From Hydractinia symbiolongicarpus (lineage: Eukaryota > Cnidaria > Hydrozoa > Anthoathecata > Hydractiniidae): a DNA stretch of 64,000 bases. Location: assembly GCF_029227915.1 (NCBI RefSeq), contig NC_079876.1, positions 23,932,001 to 23,996,000 on the forward strand, written 5' to 3'. A model generated the notes under the pieces. That model saw only the letters and a program-made list of their open reading frames with translations, did not search any database and had not been told where the DNA came from. The position numbers and the translations under genes were made by a program. Numbering within the stretch: the first letter of the stretch is position 1; every line of letters begins with the position of its first letter. Shown here one piece after another: positions 23,901 through 36,300 of this stretch.

Positions 23901-26900
23901 GGGGGGGGGGGGCGGGGGCGTAATCCCCCCTTAATAACTTTTCATAGGGTTGTTCAAATTGAATCAAACTTATCACATTTATAGTATAGTTATAAAATGA
24001 ACAAAATGGCAACAGTAATCAGAAGCTTGAAAGTTGTTAAAAATGCCACTATCTGCTTAATATTTAATTACTTTTGTTCCAGAGCGAATTTTTACATCCT
24101 GTTTGAAGTTTCAGAAAGCTAAATAAAAGTTACTTAATATATTCTCCGGTTTTTGCGTGGATCGCATAAAACAGTGCCAAAAATTGCCCAATTTGTTTTT
24201 TCGATTTTCGGGTAAAATCTGACAAAATCAGGATATCGGATTAATCACGTGTCCAAATTATGCAAAATGATTCTTCTTAATAAAAAAGGTTTTGTTGCAA
24301 GTTTCAAGTTCTAAAGATAATCCTAACAGAAGTTATTAAATTTTCCCCATTATAAAGATTTCATAGAGATTTTTAGGGGTAGTTTCGAGTAATGACCAAT
24401 ATCAAGGCCTCTGAAAGGCATGGGGCCTAAAAATTTAGCATGTAGGTATCTAATAAATAAATATTGAAACTCAGTAAGTTTCATAGCCATATAACATACC
24501 AACAAGGAGTTATTAAATAAAACGGAATCCGCCCCCAAGACCGAATAGGGTTAAACTGTATTGTTGCGTTGCAGTTTATCAGGAGGTGTGTTAGCTAAGT
24601 AAGCATTTGTTGAATAGATATTTCTGAAGGAATTTGTTTTCGCCCCAAACCCCATAATGGTGTACGAAATCATTTAATATAAAAAGTTTGTCACTCCCAT
24701 ACATGATGCAATTCTTGGATCATCACTCTCTCTGTTTATAAAGACACAATCCAAGAAAAAAAGAAAAAACCTAGAAAAATAATTATCGGTTTAAATTTTG
24801 ACTATTAAACAACTCCTTATGTCATTGCTGACAATGCGATGGATTTTTCATGGCGGATACTCTCAGGAAGCAAACTTAGCGACCGCCACCGCGGTGACGA
24901 GGTTTTATAATTGTCTATCAATAAAATGGTCGAAAGAGGTAGGAATTCATCAAAAAAACATGGTTTAATGTCTTCGTGTAGCTAACTTCTTAGACTATAG
25001 AGGTAGCTATTGCATAGAGGTGATTGTTATAAGTGGCCTTGTATCTACTTTAGGACATGCGTGATTATATTTCAGAAGAATTTGTTGACCATAGAAAAAA
25101 ACCTCAATGACTTTAAACAATGCCCTCGTAATATTTTATTTTGAGATTTAGTTTAGTTTAAAATTGAAGTGACGTCACAGATTTTGGAAAAGCAAATGTC
25201 GAAAAAACTTTGCCGATTTGTCGCTTCTACCATTCTGATAAAGATTTTTTCTTTTATGAATCTGTGAGAATAAAATAAGCAGCATTTCATGTACCGACTA
25301 CATAACAACTGGTCCAAGAGTACCGTGTGTCAACAAAATAATTGTATGTGAAAACACTTGATTTTAACAGGGCAAAAAAACTAACCCATTTTCGCAGCAT
25401 ATGCTACCATTTTTTTCCACAAATCTATGTCAGAACTCCGCCGTTTTATCTAGGCTAACAAAGGTGTCCGAGGATTCATCAAAGACGAAAGTGGCAATCC
25501 TATCAAAGGAGCTAAGGTTATTATCGGAGATCGACGTCACGATATAAAGTCTGGCGATGACGGTGATTTTTACCGACTGCTGGTACCAGGAACATACGAC
25601 GTCCAGTGTCGTGCTAAAGGTTTCAAAGGAAGTGTTCAGAACGTTGAAGTTACACCTGGAGATGCGACAGTGGTTAATTTTACTATGAGTCCAAAACAAG
25701 TTGATGGTTTGGAAGAAGCTTTAGGTCATGTGAACAAGGTAAAGAGTTCTTCTCTTTACGTTACAACGAATTCTTTCGCCAAACTAACTTCCTCGCATTT
25801 TAAATTGCACATTAAAAATTAAACTTGTTTAAACTTTTAACAGTGTAGTATTTTTTTTAGACATTACACCGAACCTTTTAAGCCGTCTTTAAGGTTTAGC
25901 ATTCAGTAGTTAGTTTTCAAAGATATATTCCCAAACGCATTTCAAATGTTATATCTGAGTGTACCATAGTTTATTGCACATTTTCATTCTCGACATTAAT
26001 AGGCGACGCTATTGACGCACGATTTACTCTATCGATATGACGGACGAGATTCAGGTAACGCTGCTCCAAAAGAAGTCATTGAAAAAGCAGAAGCACAGAC
26101 TGCTGGGTAATTATTGGAACTTCTTTTTGTTATTTCGAGCGATAAATTAAGCCTTCGATGAAACTGTCGACTTTCTAATTAACGGATACTTTTGGATAGT
26201 CTCATTTTCTCTTTCAATTCGACAGGAACCAGATTTCTGGAAGCCTAAGCTTATCAACTATGTAAACCCATGGTCAATCCCTCTGAGTTTAATATTGTTT
26301 TATTGACACCGGAAGACATTAGAGTGAGTGCAAAAAGTAGTTAAGAGCAGTGCTTATGAAATTATCGTGTCTATAGTAAAACATTCGTATTTTCTTTTCC
26401 TGTTTGCTAATTGAAGAGAATTTGTGGTGACAGCATAAATTTCATGCAATAAAAAATGTAATTAGTGCACCTTTTTGCTGTCCGCTGTTCAGGGAGCTTT
26501 TATAAGGTTTTGACCGTGACTTTGTCAGAGTAATCGCTTTTTGTTCGTTAATTGAAAAGTTGTCCGCTGTCCACTAATAAGACAAACGATCGCAATGAAA
26601 AGAATTTGTTGTCGATAAAGCTGCATATGATAAATTACCTAGTGCAAAATCATACCGACGTTTAGTTTTATTTTTTCATATTTAAATTAATACAAAAGTC
26701 GACGAGATCGCTACACAAATCCACCAGGTCTTCTTTATTTGTATATGAGCTATATCCTTTCATAATCAGTTGTGTTCTTTTTCTTTAAAGGCGAGAGGGA
26801 GCATCAGACCAACAGGACAATATTGGAGTTGAATCTGAAGCTGGATCTGGTAGCGGTATGGATGAGACCGTGCAAGCTCAAAAACTTGCTGAAAGTTTAG

Positions 26901-27478
26901 CACTAACCAGCAATGCGCAAGTCATCAAAGGTAAAACTCAGTCAGCTGTGAAGAAAGACCGTCAACCTTCTTTGCTCGAACATACAATCTTTGATAAACG
27001 AGGCAAAATATCGCATCCTGAAAAAAGCAAGAAGAAAAAGTCAGCAAAGAAAAATAAACTGAAGGAAATTTCTGAAAAAAGCGTTTCAAAAAGCACTGTA
27101 AAAAATGTCACTGAAACTTTACCTGTCAACAACAACGCCACAGTCACTCCTTCGTCAACTGAGAGTGCAAAAGAAAATTCAACTGAAATTGACAGTGATG
27201 TTATAGCCGCTGCAGAGGAGAAACTCCACGTTAAACCTACCATCGGCATGCATTTAAGATGCAAGATTCCAGGAAAAGACACCCTTATGAAGGGAACATT
27301 GAAATATTTGGGACATATCTCGAATTTACCGAAACGAAGTAATGTTATTGTGGCTGGAATGGAGTTAGATCATCCGGAGGAGCTGGGAACTGATGGATCT
27401 TTCCTTGGAAAACGCTACTTTATCTCGTCGCCAAAGACAGGATACTTTGTACCTGTTAAAAACTGCTCACCGATATAA
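20909..27478 (+). CDS. Secreted M14B (CPE-like) carboxypeptidase with C-terminal CAP-Gly domain
   Basis: Six exons (20909-21398, 22585-23079, 23520-23836, 25454-25738, 26003-26106, 26791-27478) give 792 residues. A signal peptide (ILLLVVITICC) is followed by a His/Lys-rich pro-segment, then a metallocarboxypeptidase domain (about 120-430). Zinc ligands are His198 and Glu201 (HGNE) and His313; Arg276 lies in DLNRNFPD; the catalytic Glu405 is in EVTIELGC. A transthyretin-like domain (about 435-529, VRGFIKDESGNPIKGA) completes the regular CPE/CPN/CPM layout, which trims C-terminal Arg/Lys from peptides. Unusually, exon 5 and exon 6 continue in frame into a low-complexity Lys-rich tail and a CAP-Gly domain (about 715-790, with GSFLGKRYF and TGYFVPV). 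CAP-Gly normally binds EEY/F tails in the cytosol. Two adjacent genes wrongly joined remains possible, but the intron phases fit. ATG 20915 is an alternative start. Confidence 0.82.
23861..24550. mobile_element. piggyBac-type MITE with TTAA target-site duplication
   Basis: The element begins CCCTATTTGGTC and ends GACCGAATAGGG, imperfect terminal inverted repeats. It is flanked on each side by TTAA (23857-23860 and 24551-24554), the target site specific to piggyBac transposons. It is 690 bp and has no transposase frame, so it is non-autonomous. A G-run of about 13 bases lies near its left end. It sits in intron 3 of the carboxypeptidase gene. Confidence 0.82.
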
Positions 27479-27635
27479 ATTTTGATCAGTAGGACTGGTT
27501 AAAAAGCATTGATATTTTAAGAGAACAATAGACGAAAACACTTTGAATCTGCACGTAATAGATAGAGAAGTATAGTCGACCTTCACTAGCACTTGATGAT
27601 CTAAAAGTGCGAGCAGTTGTTTTCGTCTTCTGAGT

Positions 27636-27641
27636 AATAAA
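27636..27641 (+). terminator. Candidate polyadenylation signal AATAAA
   Basis: First AATAAA after the carboxypeptidase stop codon, about 160 bp downstream. Position and sequence fit a cleavage/polyadenylation signal, but it is not unique in such AT-rich DNA. Confidence 0.35.
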
Positions 27642-27699
27642 GATGTTGAAGAAACAAAATAGATAGAGCCATAATAAAATTGAAAAAGAGGACATTCTG

Positions 27700-30306
27700 C
27701 TATATGCATTCTAACAAACTAGAAGTTATTTTTTTAAACTTTAACTATATTTGTAACGAATTTTTATAAGCCCGTGTTTTGATAATCATTTTCTAGACCG
27801 TATACATTTTTCTTTTCTTCGTATAAGCTTCATACAAAAAGACACATTTCTAAGAGTACATAAACATGTCGTTATTTTATTATTTAAATTATAATTTATT
27901 TTTACAACTTTTTTTTAATCATTACACACAATATATATTACTATTCTACTTTTCTAAAAAAAAAACAATATCTACACATCTTTTCATCTCTTCATCTCCC
28001 ATCAAAACTAACATCTTCCGTTAGATAACCCAGTCTTGTAATGGCCGCCTTTCGTCCGTACATTCCAGACTTTATCACCCCTTTTGCGGCTGAACGCAAT
28101 TGTGTTTATTTTCTGGCTGTTTATATTCTTATTTTGCAACCATTAGCGCAATTTTTAGAACGCTTTTTTTGTTAATCGTATAAGTTCCAGTTCAGCATGC
28201 GTATATTTTTAAGGGAACCTATTTTTCTATCAGCTTGTATGTATCTTTTCGATATTCATCCCTGTAATATCACCTATGTTTTTAAAATGTAGGTTACCTT
28301 TTAAACTCACAACGACTGCCTGATTTGAAGTATTGTTTCCTTCGATAGCTGCTTATAATTCTGTACTGATCTGTGTATAACATTGTAGCAGTTTGTGTTT
28401 TGGTGCTTACTGTCTCAATAGTTTTTCCTTTGTAGATAGCCAACTAGTGGCAGGGATTTCCAAACAAAAATCGGTTACAGAGCACTACTTTTTAACGAAA
28501 ACAGTACAAAATTTCATCAAAGCTACAATGTTAGACAACATAGCTAGGTGAGAGGCGGCTGTTGTAGAAATTCCAATCTTGGACCTTTTGAGACGTTTTC
28601 TTATTTTAATGACTTCTTTTGGCGCCACTGAATGTAAAGAAAAAGAATAAAAACTCCGGACCTGGTTTACTATCTCTTTTAACAGGTAACAGGTGTTAAA
28701 ACAAACTCTGATGATGTCATTTTCTATAACACATATATCTAGACATCTGTTCCTAGCAGGCATATTAAAGTTGCCATATAATTCCTTGGAAGTTTTAAAT
28801 ATCGTTGCATGCATGCGGTGCAACAACAAGCTTCTTTATGCAACAGTATTGCATTACATGCGCATGAAGAATGCGCACCGTAGCCCCAGCGCTTTACGCT
28901 TTATGCACTAATTGCCGATATCTCCCAGTTTAAATACCCATATTTGTTCGTACAACCTTCGTGGGTATAACCTTCATGTTCGGCCAAAATTAACCAAACA
29001 ACGGACAGTACGCCATTTTCAATGAAATGTGAACGTGCAAAAAGAGAGCTTAATCTATAAGTATAATAGTCAAATTTAATTCTTTTTTAGATACATTATA
29101 CTGAAGTGTGTAGAAAACAAAACAGGACACTGCTGTGCCTTCTACAAAAAATTTCTGTATATATAATCTCAGTGAAACTGCAATTTCTTATCAAGTCATA
29201 TTAGTGGCCTCTTGCAGTATTCTCACGCAAACACTCATGCGGTGTTTCAAAACGTTTCAGTAAAGTACATGTTTACAAAGCTCTGTAAAATGTGGAAAAC
29301 AATTTTTGTCGCTATGATTTTTTCTAATTTAACAACAATAACAACAACAAAAACAAAAATGGCGAAATGTAAATGGCGGTTTAGATTCCCAAAAGCCCGA
29401 CTGAATACGATTAGGACCAAATGTCACATTTGTAGAACAAGTTTTGAGTTATAAGAAATAACTTTTATTGTCTGATCTTTTATAGCTTCATTGTGTATTC
29501 TATAGATATATTGACCCCTTTGAGACTCATCTCCACTAATCGAAATATATCAAACCCACGATCTTTCGCATCTGAAGCATTTTTTAGTAATATTTTTTGT
29601 CAAAAATGGAAGTATTTTATTTATCACACGATATGAGGTCAGAAATCGAAAGAAAATAATAGTAAATAGTAATTTAAATTTTGTTGTTAAAATAGTCACC
29701 TAACTTTTACCAAATTAAGGTTATCAGACAACACATATCTATCTTCAGTTAGGAGACAGTCGATCAAAGAAAGAACTTAACTTTAAGTGTTGGTTTGAGT
29801 CTACTTCAGATTAAAGTAGATAAGACGTCTGACGTCACCAACTAATATTTTGACAAGACGTCTGGGAACAAAGTTAGGCTTAGAGAACACTCGAGATTAT
29901 TATCCGAAAGCAAGAAGACCCTTTGATTTTGCGTAGCATACCAATTCCCAAATTTTTAGCAAAGAGGGCGATAAGGTCAGGTTTCCGGACGAACTTTAAG
30001 TCTTTGCGATCGCAAGGAATTCAAAATTTTAAAAGAATACGCCATATTACATTAAGACTCTTTTGTTTACATAAAGGTTCAGTCAGATCACTATTTCTAA
30101 ATATAAAACAAACTTTTTTCCCATACATCCTGTGTTTGTCAAACTTATCACTTAAACCAATCTTCCACGACACACGCAAATAGCACTGACTTATTTCTGA
30201 TATTTACTCTCTTGAGAACATCTTAGCAAGAATAACATTTAACAATGTAAGAATTGCACATACAGTTAGTTCTGCGTTCGTTTATGAGAACATAAACACA
30301 TTCAAC
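27700..30306. other. No gene recognised between carboxypeptidase and GPCR genes
   Basis: About 2.6 kb of AT-rich DNA. It contains a small GACGTCT cluster near 29819-29866 and short unrelated frames. The 3' part should hold the promoter of the receptor gene starting at 30307; no clear core element was identified. Confidence 0.4.
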
Positions 30307-33300
30307 ATGGCGGCTGCGATAAAAATTTTATGCTTGGTTATTTTACAGAATCTTGCAAATGGTAAAATATAATTTGTAGATACTTTTTCTCAGACATTTT
30401 GTTTATTATTGTAAGGTAAAAAAAAAAAAAAAAAATGGTTGAGCTGAATTTGGTAAATTTTAGCATTATGTATGTTTGATTGACCATGAGAAATATTTAC
30501 TTCGTACACACGCGTTTGTTTAGAAGAATCAACAAAATCTGGCCTGAATTGGCTGTTCTAAATTTTGAAGACTTATTCATCCCGAATTGTTCGAATTTTG
30601 TTCTTGATAATAAGAATACAACTTTAAAATTCAGCCTCACTTCGTTTAGATTTATGATTTATTTCTTTTTTGACATTTACTCGAAATTAATGTGTTTATA
30701 TCAAAAATAGTTGCTGATAGGACTTTGTACTTGTGTTCATATACAATGAAGTCAATGTATTGTTTTGTAGTTATGGTAGGTGAGGATGGCAACAATCACA
30801 AGCAAAAACAACTACCAGCAGCTTGAGAAAGTTGCTTGAGAGAAAACTGCAATAGAATTGACATTCTGTTTTGTTCTTATTTTATAGCAAAACTCACACT
30901 CGGGTCGTTCTTAGTTTTAAAAACAATAATTATAGCTTGAAGCTTTTCTTATCTTGTTCTCTTTTTTTCGTGTTCTTTTGGAATAAAAACATGTAAATGA
31001 CCATTAAAAGTAAACTTCTGATTCAAATTATCTCTTTTGGAGATAATTTGAATTGGCAATTTTATATTCAATGTTTACATCAGCAGCGCATGCAAGGTAG
31101 ACAAAAGTGCCAACACCATGAGTAGGTCTATCTCGAACAGAAAATTTTAGAAACAAACGTTTGAAAAGAGTCCAGGGTAAACAAATCTAACTTCATAATA
31201 ATTACAACTCCTGTACGAGTTTGTGTATTTTTTGCATTATGGTGTGAAATTGTGTAGCGAAAATCTTTCTATATGAAGTGTCACTTAACTGGGGTCAAGC
31301 TTCTCCTTATTATTTATCCAACATTAGTAATATGATCTTTGAGCGTGGTTTCCAATTAAGTCTACATTTGTTGTGCAGATAGAAAATTCTATAAAATTTT
31401 TTTTTGTAACATCTCTTGTGTTGCTTTGTTGTACAACATGCTTTCCTATTGAAGGGGTAACGGCAATTCGTTGTGCGACTGTTGTGTGACTACTGTGCGA
31501 CTGTTGTGCGACTACTGTGCGACTACTGTGCGACTACTGTGCGACTACTGTGCGACTGTTGTGCGATTGTTGTGCGATTGGTGTGAATGAAAACCAACTT
31601 TTGTATTTCAAAAAAATTTACTTTTTACGATTTTTTTTAATTTGTCTCATTTTTAAAATGTACACAATTTTTAAAAATATTGCAGTTAGGGCACATAAAA
31701 ATAAAAAAGGGGTGTAATGTAAAGTTATATTTTTAAAAGAACCCTTGAATTAAAATGCCATAATGAAAGGGACACCCAGTTTGGCACCTTCTACATAAGA
31801 AAGGTCACTTAGGCGTCAACCCTCTAAACTAGGCATTCCATGTGCAGGATTCTCCGTCTAACTTCTCAGAATGATAGACATAATTATTTGGAGAGTCACA
31901 ATACCACCGAGGTAACGAAAATATGCTAACCATAATACTGCAGACATATCGAACGCTATAAAATGAATCCTCGTTATCATCTTCTTCGTTCAGGTCAATC
32001 CTTCACGAATAACAACTGCAAACAGCCACATAAATGTTTGTTACTGCATTACAACAGCCCACCGGATCCAAAACTAAAAGGAGCTTTTCTAAAATGTTCG
32101 CACTATGGACTTAATGATAAATTTGATCGGAAGAATGGTAATTGGAATTTACAAAGTAAAAAAAATGATATGTTTTGCTCGTATCGACCTGATTGTAACT
32201 TAGTTTTCGACAATAATGAATCGCAAATGTGCATTGGTTCAGACGTGGTTAATTCGTATGGCTTGATGGAAGCACATATTTTAACTGTTCGCTACCAACC
32301 TTGCAAAGGTAAAATATACATTGTTAATAATTATATGATCTCAGTTGGAGGGAATTACTGCGTCACTTTTAGACATTCTAGACAATTTTCTTGCATCACA
32401 TGACCATCAAAAACAAGTAGAAACGTTAAATAAACACATAAAAACATTCCATGCATTTTCACTGACCGCTCAGCATGCGTTTTATGTCACGTGTTTTTTG
32501 AGTGTTTTTTCACTACTATCTGTAGTTCAAAAAAATAAAATAAAAAAGAAATAAAAAGAAGGTAAAAGTTTAAGATACTTTCGTGAAATTTTAGTTTCGA
32601 GAAGTATGACCGAAGTTTAATGCGAAAACAATAACAACTAACTTTGCAATTCTATGCCAAAACACCGGAAAAGTGAAATATAGAATTTCTTCCAGCAGAG
32701 ATTTCTTGCGTAGTTAAAACAAAATGTTTTTATCAATGGTACATCTCTCATTAGTCTTTACGGAAGTTCATTAAATGCATTTCCCTCTTTCCCATTTGGG
32801 TACAATTTCAATCAACGCCTTTTAGATATTAGCGACTGGAGTGCTTGGACAAAGTGTGAAAAGGATTTACAATATCGATTTACGTTGTGTAACAGCAACA
32901 AAGGACATTTGTATTCGTATCAAGTTAGAATTTGTACAAGTCTTCAAGGTAAGAATTTTTGTATCTATTTCTTTGTTGTTATCTTGTTTTCATAATAGAG
33001 AGGATAGTGCAATTAATATACCCTTATAATTTTTTTGACCTTAGCAAATTTAACATTCCACGGAAATACTTTAATGTAATAATGATTTTCGCTGATATTT
33101 ATGTTCGCGGAATTTGGTCAAATTTGCGAAGTTATGTACCCGCGAAGTATTTTTATATACCATTCACAAGAATTAATACCAAATCAAGAAATGCCAGTAG
33201 TTAAGTTTTTTTTTACCTCAGAGTGAAATGTTGTCGTCCTTATCCTAACAGAGGATCATAAAAAGTGTAGCTACTTGTGTGAATGTTCTATTTTTTTTCA

Positions 33301-36300
33301 ATAATTTTTGATAACATATCTGTAGCGAAAATGAAGACATTCATATTATTTGAATTTGCTATAAATTTATTTTAATATTTTGTCAATGTTTAGTGTTTTC
33401 ATTGTTCTCAGATTAGGGATTTTACGAGACAAGAACGGGAATAATTTGCAACGACGTTGTCAATTACTTTTCATCATATAACGAAAGCGACAGCGTAAAA
33501 TAAAATCAAAACAAATATGACTATTATCAATATGGCAAAAATGGTCCCGTCCTTGTGTTTTAGGGTCACTATTATTAGTCCGCTTACCGAGACCAACCCG
33601 TTTTTCTTTATATAACAACTTAAATTGCATAATGCCTCTGATTTTTAGTAACACCATCTTCTAAAGCGAAATCAACATTCTTAACAACATCTATGGCGAC
33701 TGGTAAGTTTTATTTCTTCATAAGGAAATATGGTGGAAAATCTTCATCTGTTTTTAATAATTCTACTGCAGGTTGATTCAAATATTCAACTTGTGTTTTT
33801 TGTTATTTCAAATGGGAAGATAAGGACAGGCTTCGTTTATGCGATGAAAGAAGAGACGCTGGTGTGCATATTTTCAGTATTGGTATTATATGTTGACTTG
33901 TATTTATGGGACAAAAAGAGTGGCTTTATTCTATGAATGCCATGTTTCTGTTTTGCATTAGTCATTTTCCCTTACAAATGAATGAAGTTTTTGCATAGAA
34001 GAATAGCAGGTAAACTACAGACAAGAAATTCCCATAGCTTTTCATTTCAAAGCTTAAAATTTTAAAATTACCAATTACAAAATTACAAGTGATAATCTTA
34101 CTAGATTAAGTTAGGCTTATTCTCTAATGAATGTCTTGGTTAAAGCAGAATACAGTTGCTGAACGAAGCAATGAAATAAAATAGAAATTAAGTATACATT
34201 GGAAGAAAGAGAAATTTTTTTATACAAAAAAAGCTAAGTTTACGCGTACTCCACAATAACAAAGGATTGTGTGCAAAGGATCCTTAGATATTTTTTTATT
34301 TTCACTTATCCTTATTTTTGATCTTATTTCTCTTTTGATTTTCTTTGTTAGAATTTACAAGAACATCTATTTCCATTACACCTATCTTGACCAAAACGCA
34401 TAGTAAGTAAATAAATTTGTGAAATAAAGTTGAGATTTTAGAATTTTGTGTCTATGTGCACCGTAGTTATTTAAAGATCCGTGAAATTTTAGAATTGGCG
34501 ACATTGCAATCAACTTTCACCCCATCCTCTAGCCAATCAACGCAGGTTCTGCTTACTACAACATCTAGAGGTATTTTTTAAACCGACTTATTTTTGTGAT
34601 CATTTATGGTAGAAGGATGATGAACTATAAAAACCGATGCCGTAAATAATCTAAGTAATATCATTGAAGGTAGAAAACAATGAAAAAGGTGCATATATTA
34701 AATATTTTATCTTTTTTTTAGTTTCCATCACTGCTACCATCACTACAACACCCTCCTCATCTGTGCTAGCATCACCTGTCGTCCCCCCGAAAGGTACTGT
34801 GTGTAGCTCTATCAAGAAAACAAGATTTTACCATGAAAAAATCAATAACAAGAAAGTCTTTCAACAATATCGTAATTTAGATCACTATTAAATAGGACTA
34901 TAATCCTGGTAGAAATTGTTGAGACAAAAGCATATTTTCGGCATTTTAAAAACATCAAATAGTCAATTCCCTCAAATTCGTAAAAAAAAGGGTTATGTTG
35001 ACGTTGCCAAAATGTAAAGTAAGGTTTAGAGCGCTTGATCGAGTTCTTACGGTATGCTCAAACAGAAATGTTTGTAAAGTGGAATGTGCAGCTTTTAGTT
35101 TAATTCAATTAAATTATTTGACTAGCTAGGTCAAGATTATTTTAATTAAGTAACCATTTTTGATTTGCTTTGAGGATTGAGAATCGATTTAATAAAAATG
35201 GACGTCTGATCAACAGTTTTTATGGACAAGACATGTAGATAAAAATTCTGATAATAAACGGAAAAAAAACGATGTAAATTTTGACAATAATAATAACATT
35301 ATTGTTGTTCCTTTCATATGGATGTTTGAACTTTGTAGTTTAATCTTAGAGGAAAGGTTTGATATTATAAAATACTTTTAACGGTTTTTCAAATTTGTTT
35401 TTGTGCTTGTTTACATTTAAAAATACCGTTAACATAGTGTGAACAAGATAGTTAAGAACACTACAGCCTTTGCTTGATAAAAACCCTAAGAACACGTGGT
35501 CTTAAATTTGCTGGCTTTCGAATTCAAATTAGTCCTACTCTGATTTAATTTTTAAAATTTCACAGTTAAACCTTAAAGGGATTCCTGCTGCTTCCATTTT
35601 TAGCATATTGTCCATCCGAAGCAATTGGAGATGTTTCGTACAAAGGAAGATACATCTTTCCAAAGACTGCAGTGAACACCAATGTATTTATATCATGTCA
35701 ATATGGCTACATTGAGGACAAAGTGGAGATGTTTAGGACTTGCTTACTTTCTGCATTTGGAAAAGCATTATGGAGTGAGCTGGATTTGTCCAATTGTGCT
35801 GCTAAATCAGCAATATCCAACAAATTGATAAAGTTATTGAAGGTTTGTACAAATAATCTTTTTGTTCGGTTATTGCATATTTTTAAATAGTTTTATAGAT
35901 GCAGCATTTTTAAACTGAAAAGCTTCTAAAGTAGAATCGGTAAAAACATTTTTCACCAGCAAAAATTAGGCGACCTTATCGTCAAATAATAGAAATCGTC
36001 AAAAAGTTTAGTAAAATAACCACGAATATTTTAATTTTCAATGCTTTTTTTAATAAAAACTTAAACAGGAGGACAATGAAAATTATATAAATCAGTCATT
36101 CTCAATGCCTTTTTTTCAGTTTAACTTTTTTTCTGCTTTGTGACCAAAACTACAGTTCTATTTGTTTTTTCTCGGCTCTCTTTTCCTCCGCTGCTTTCAC
36201 TTGAAACGTCATTCAGACTGATACAAGGCTGTTTCGGTGTTCTCTTTATTACCGTTATGGTTTCATAGATACTGGAGAAATGGCCAAAAAAATGTCCAAT

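Noticed and set aside
31517-31717. 66-codon frame with repeated CDYCATTVRLL
   Set aside because: Translation of the 11-bp minisatellite in GPCR intron 1.
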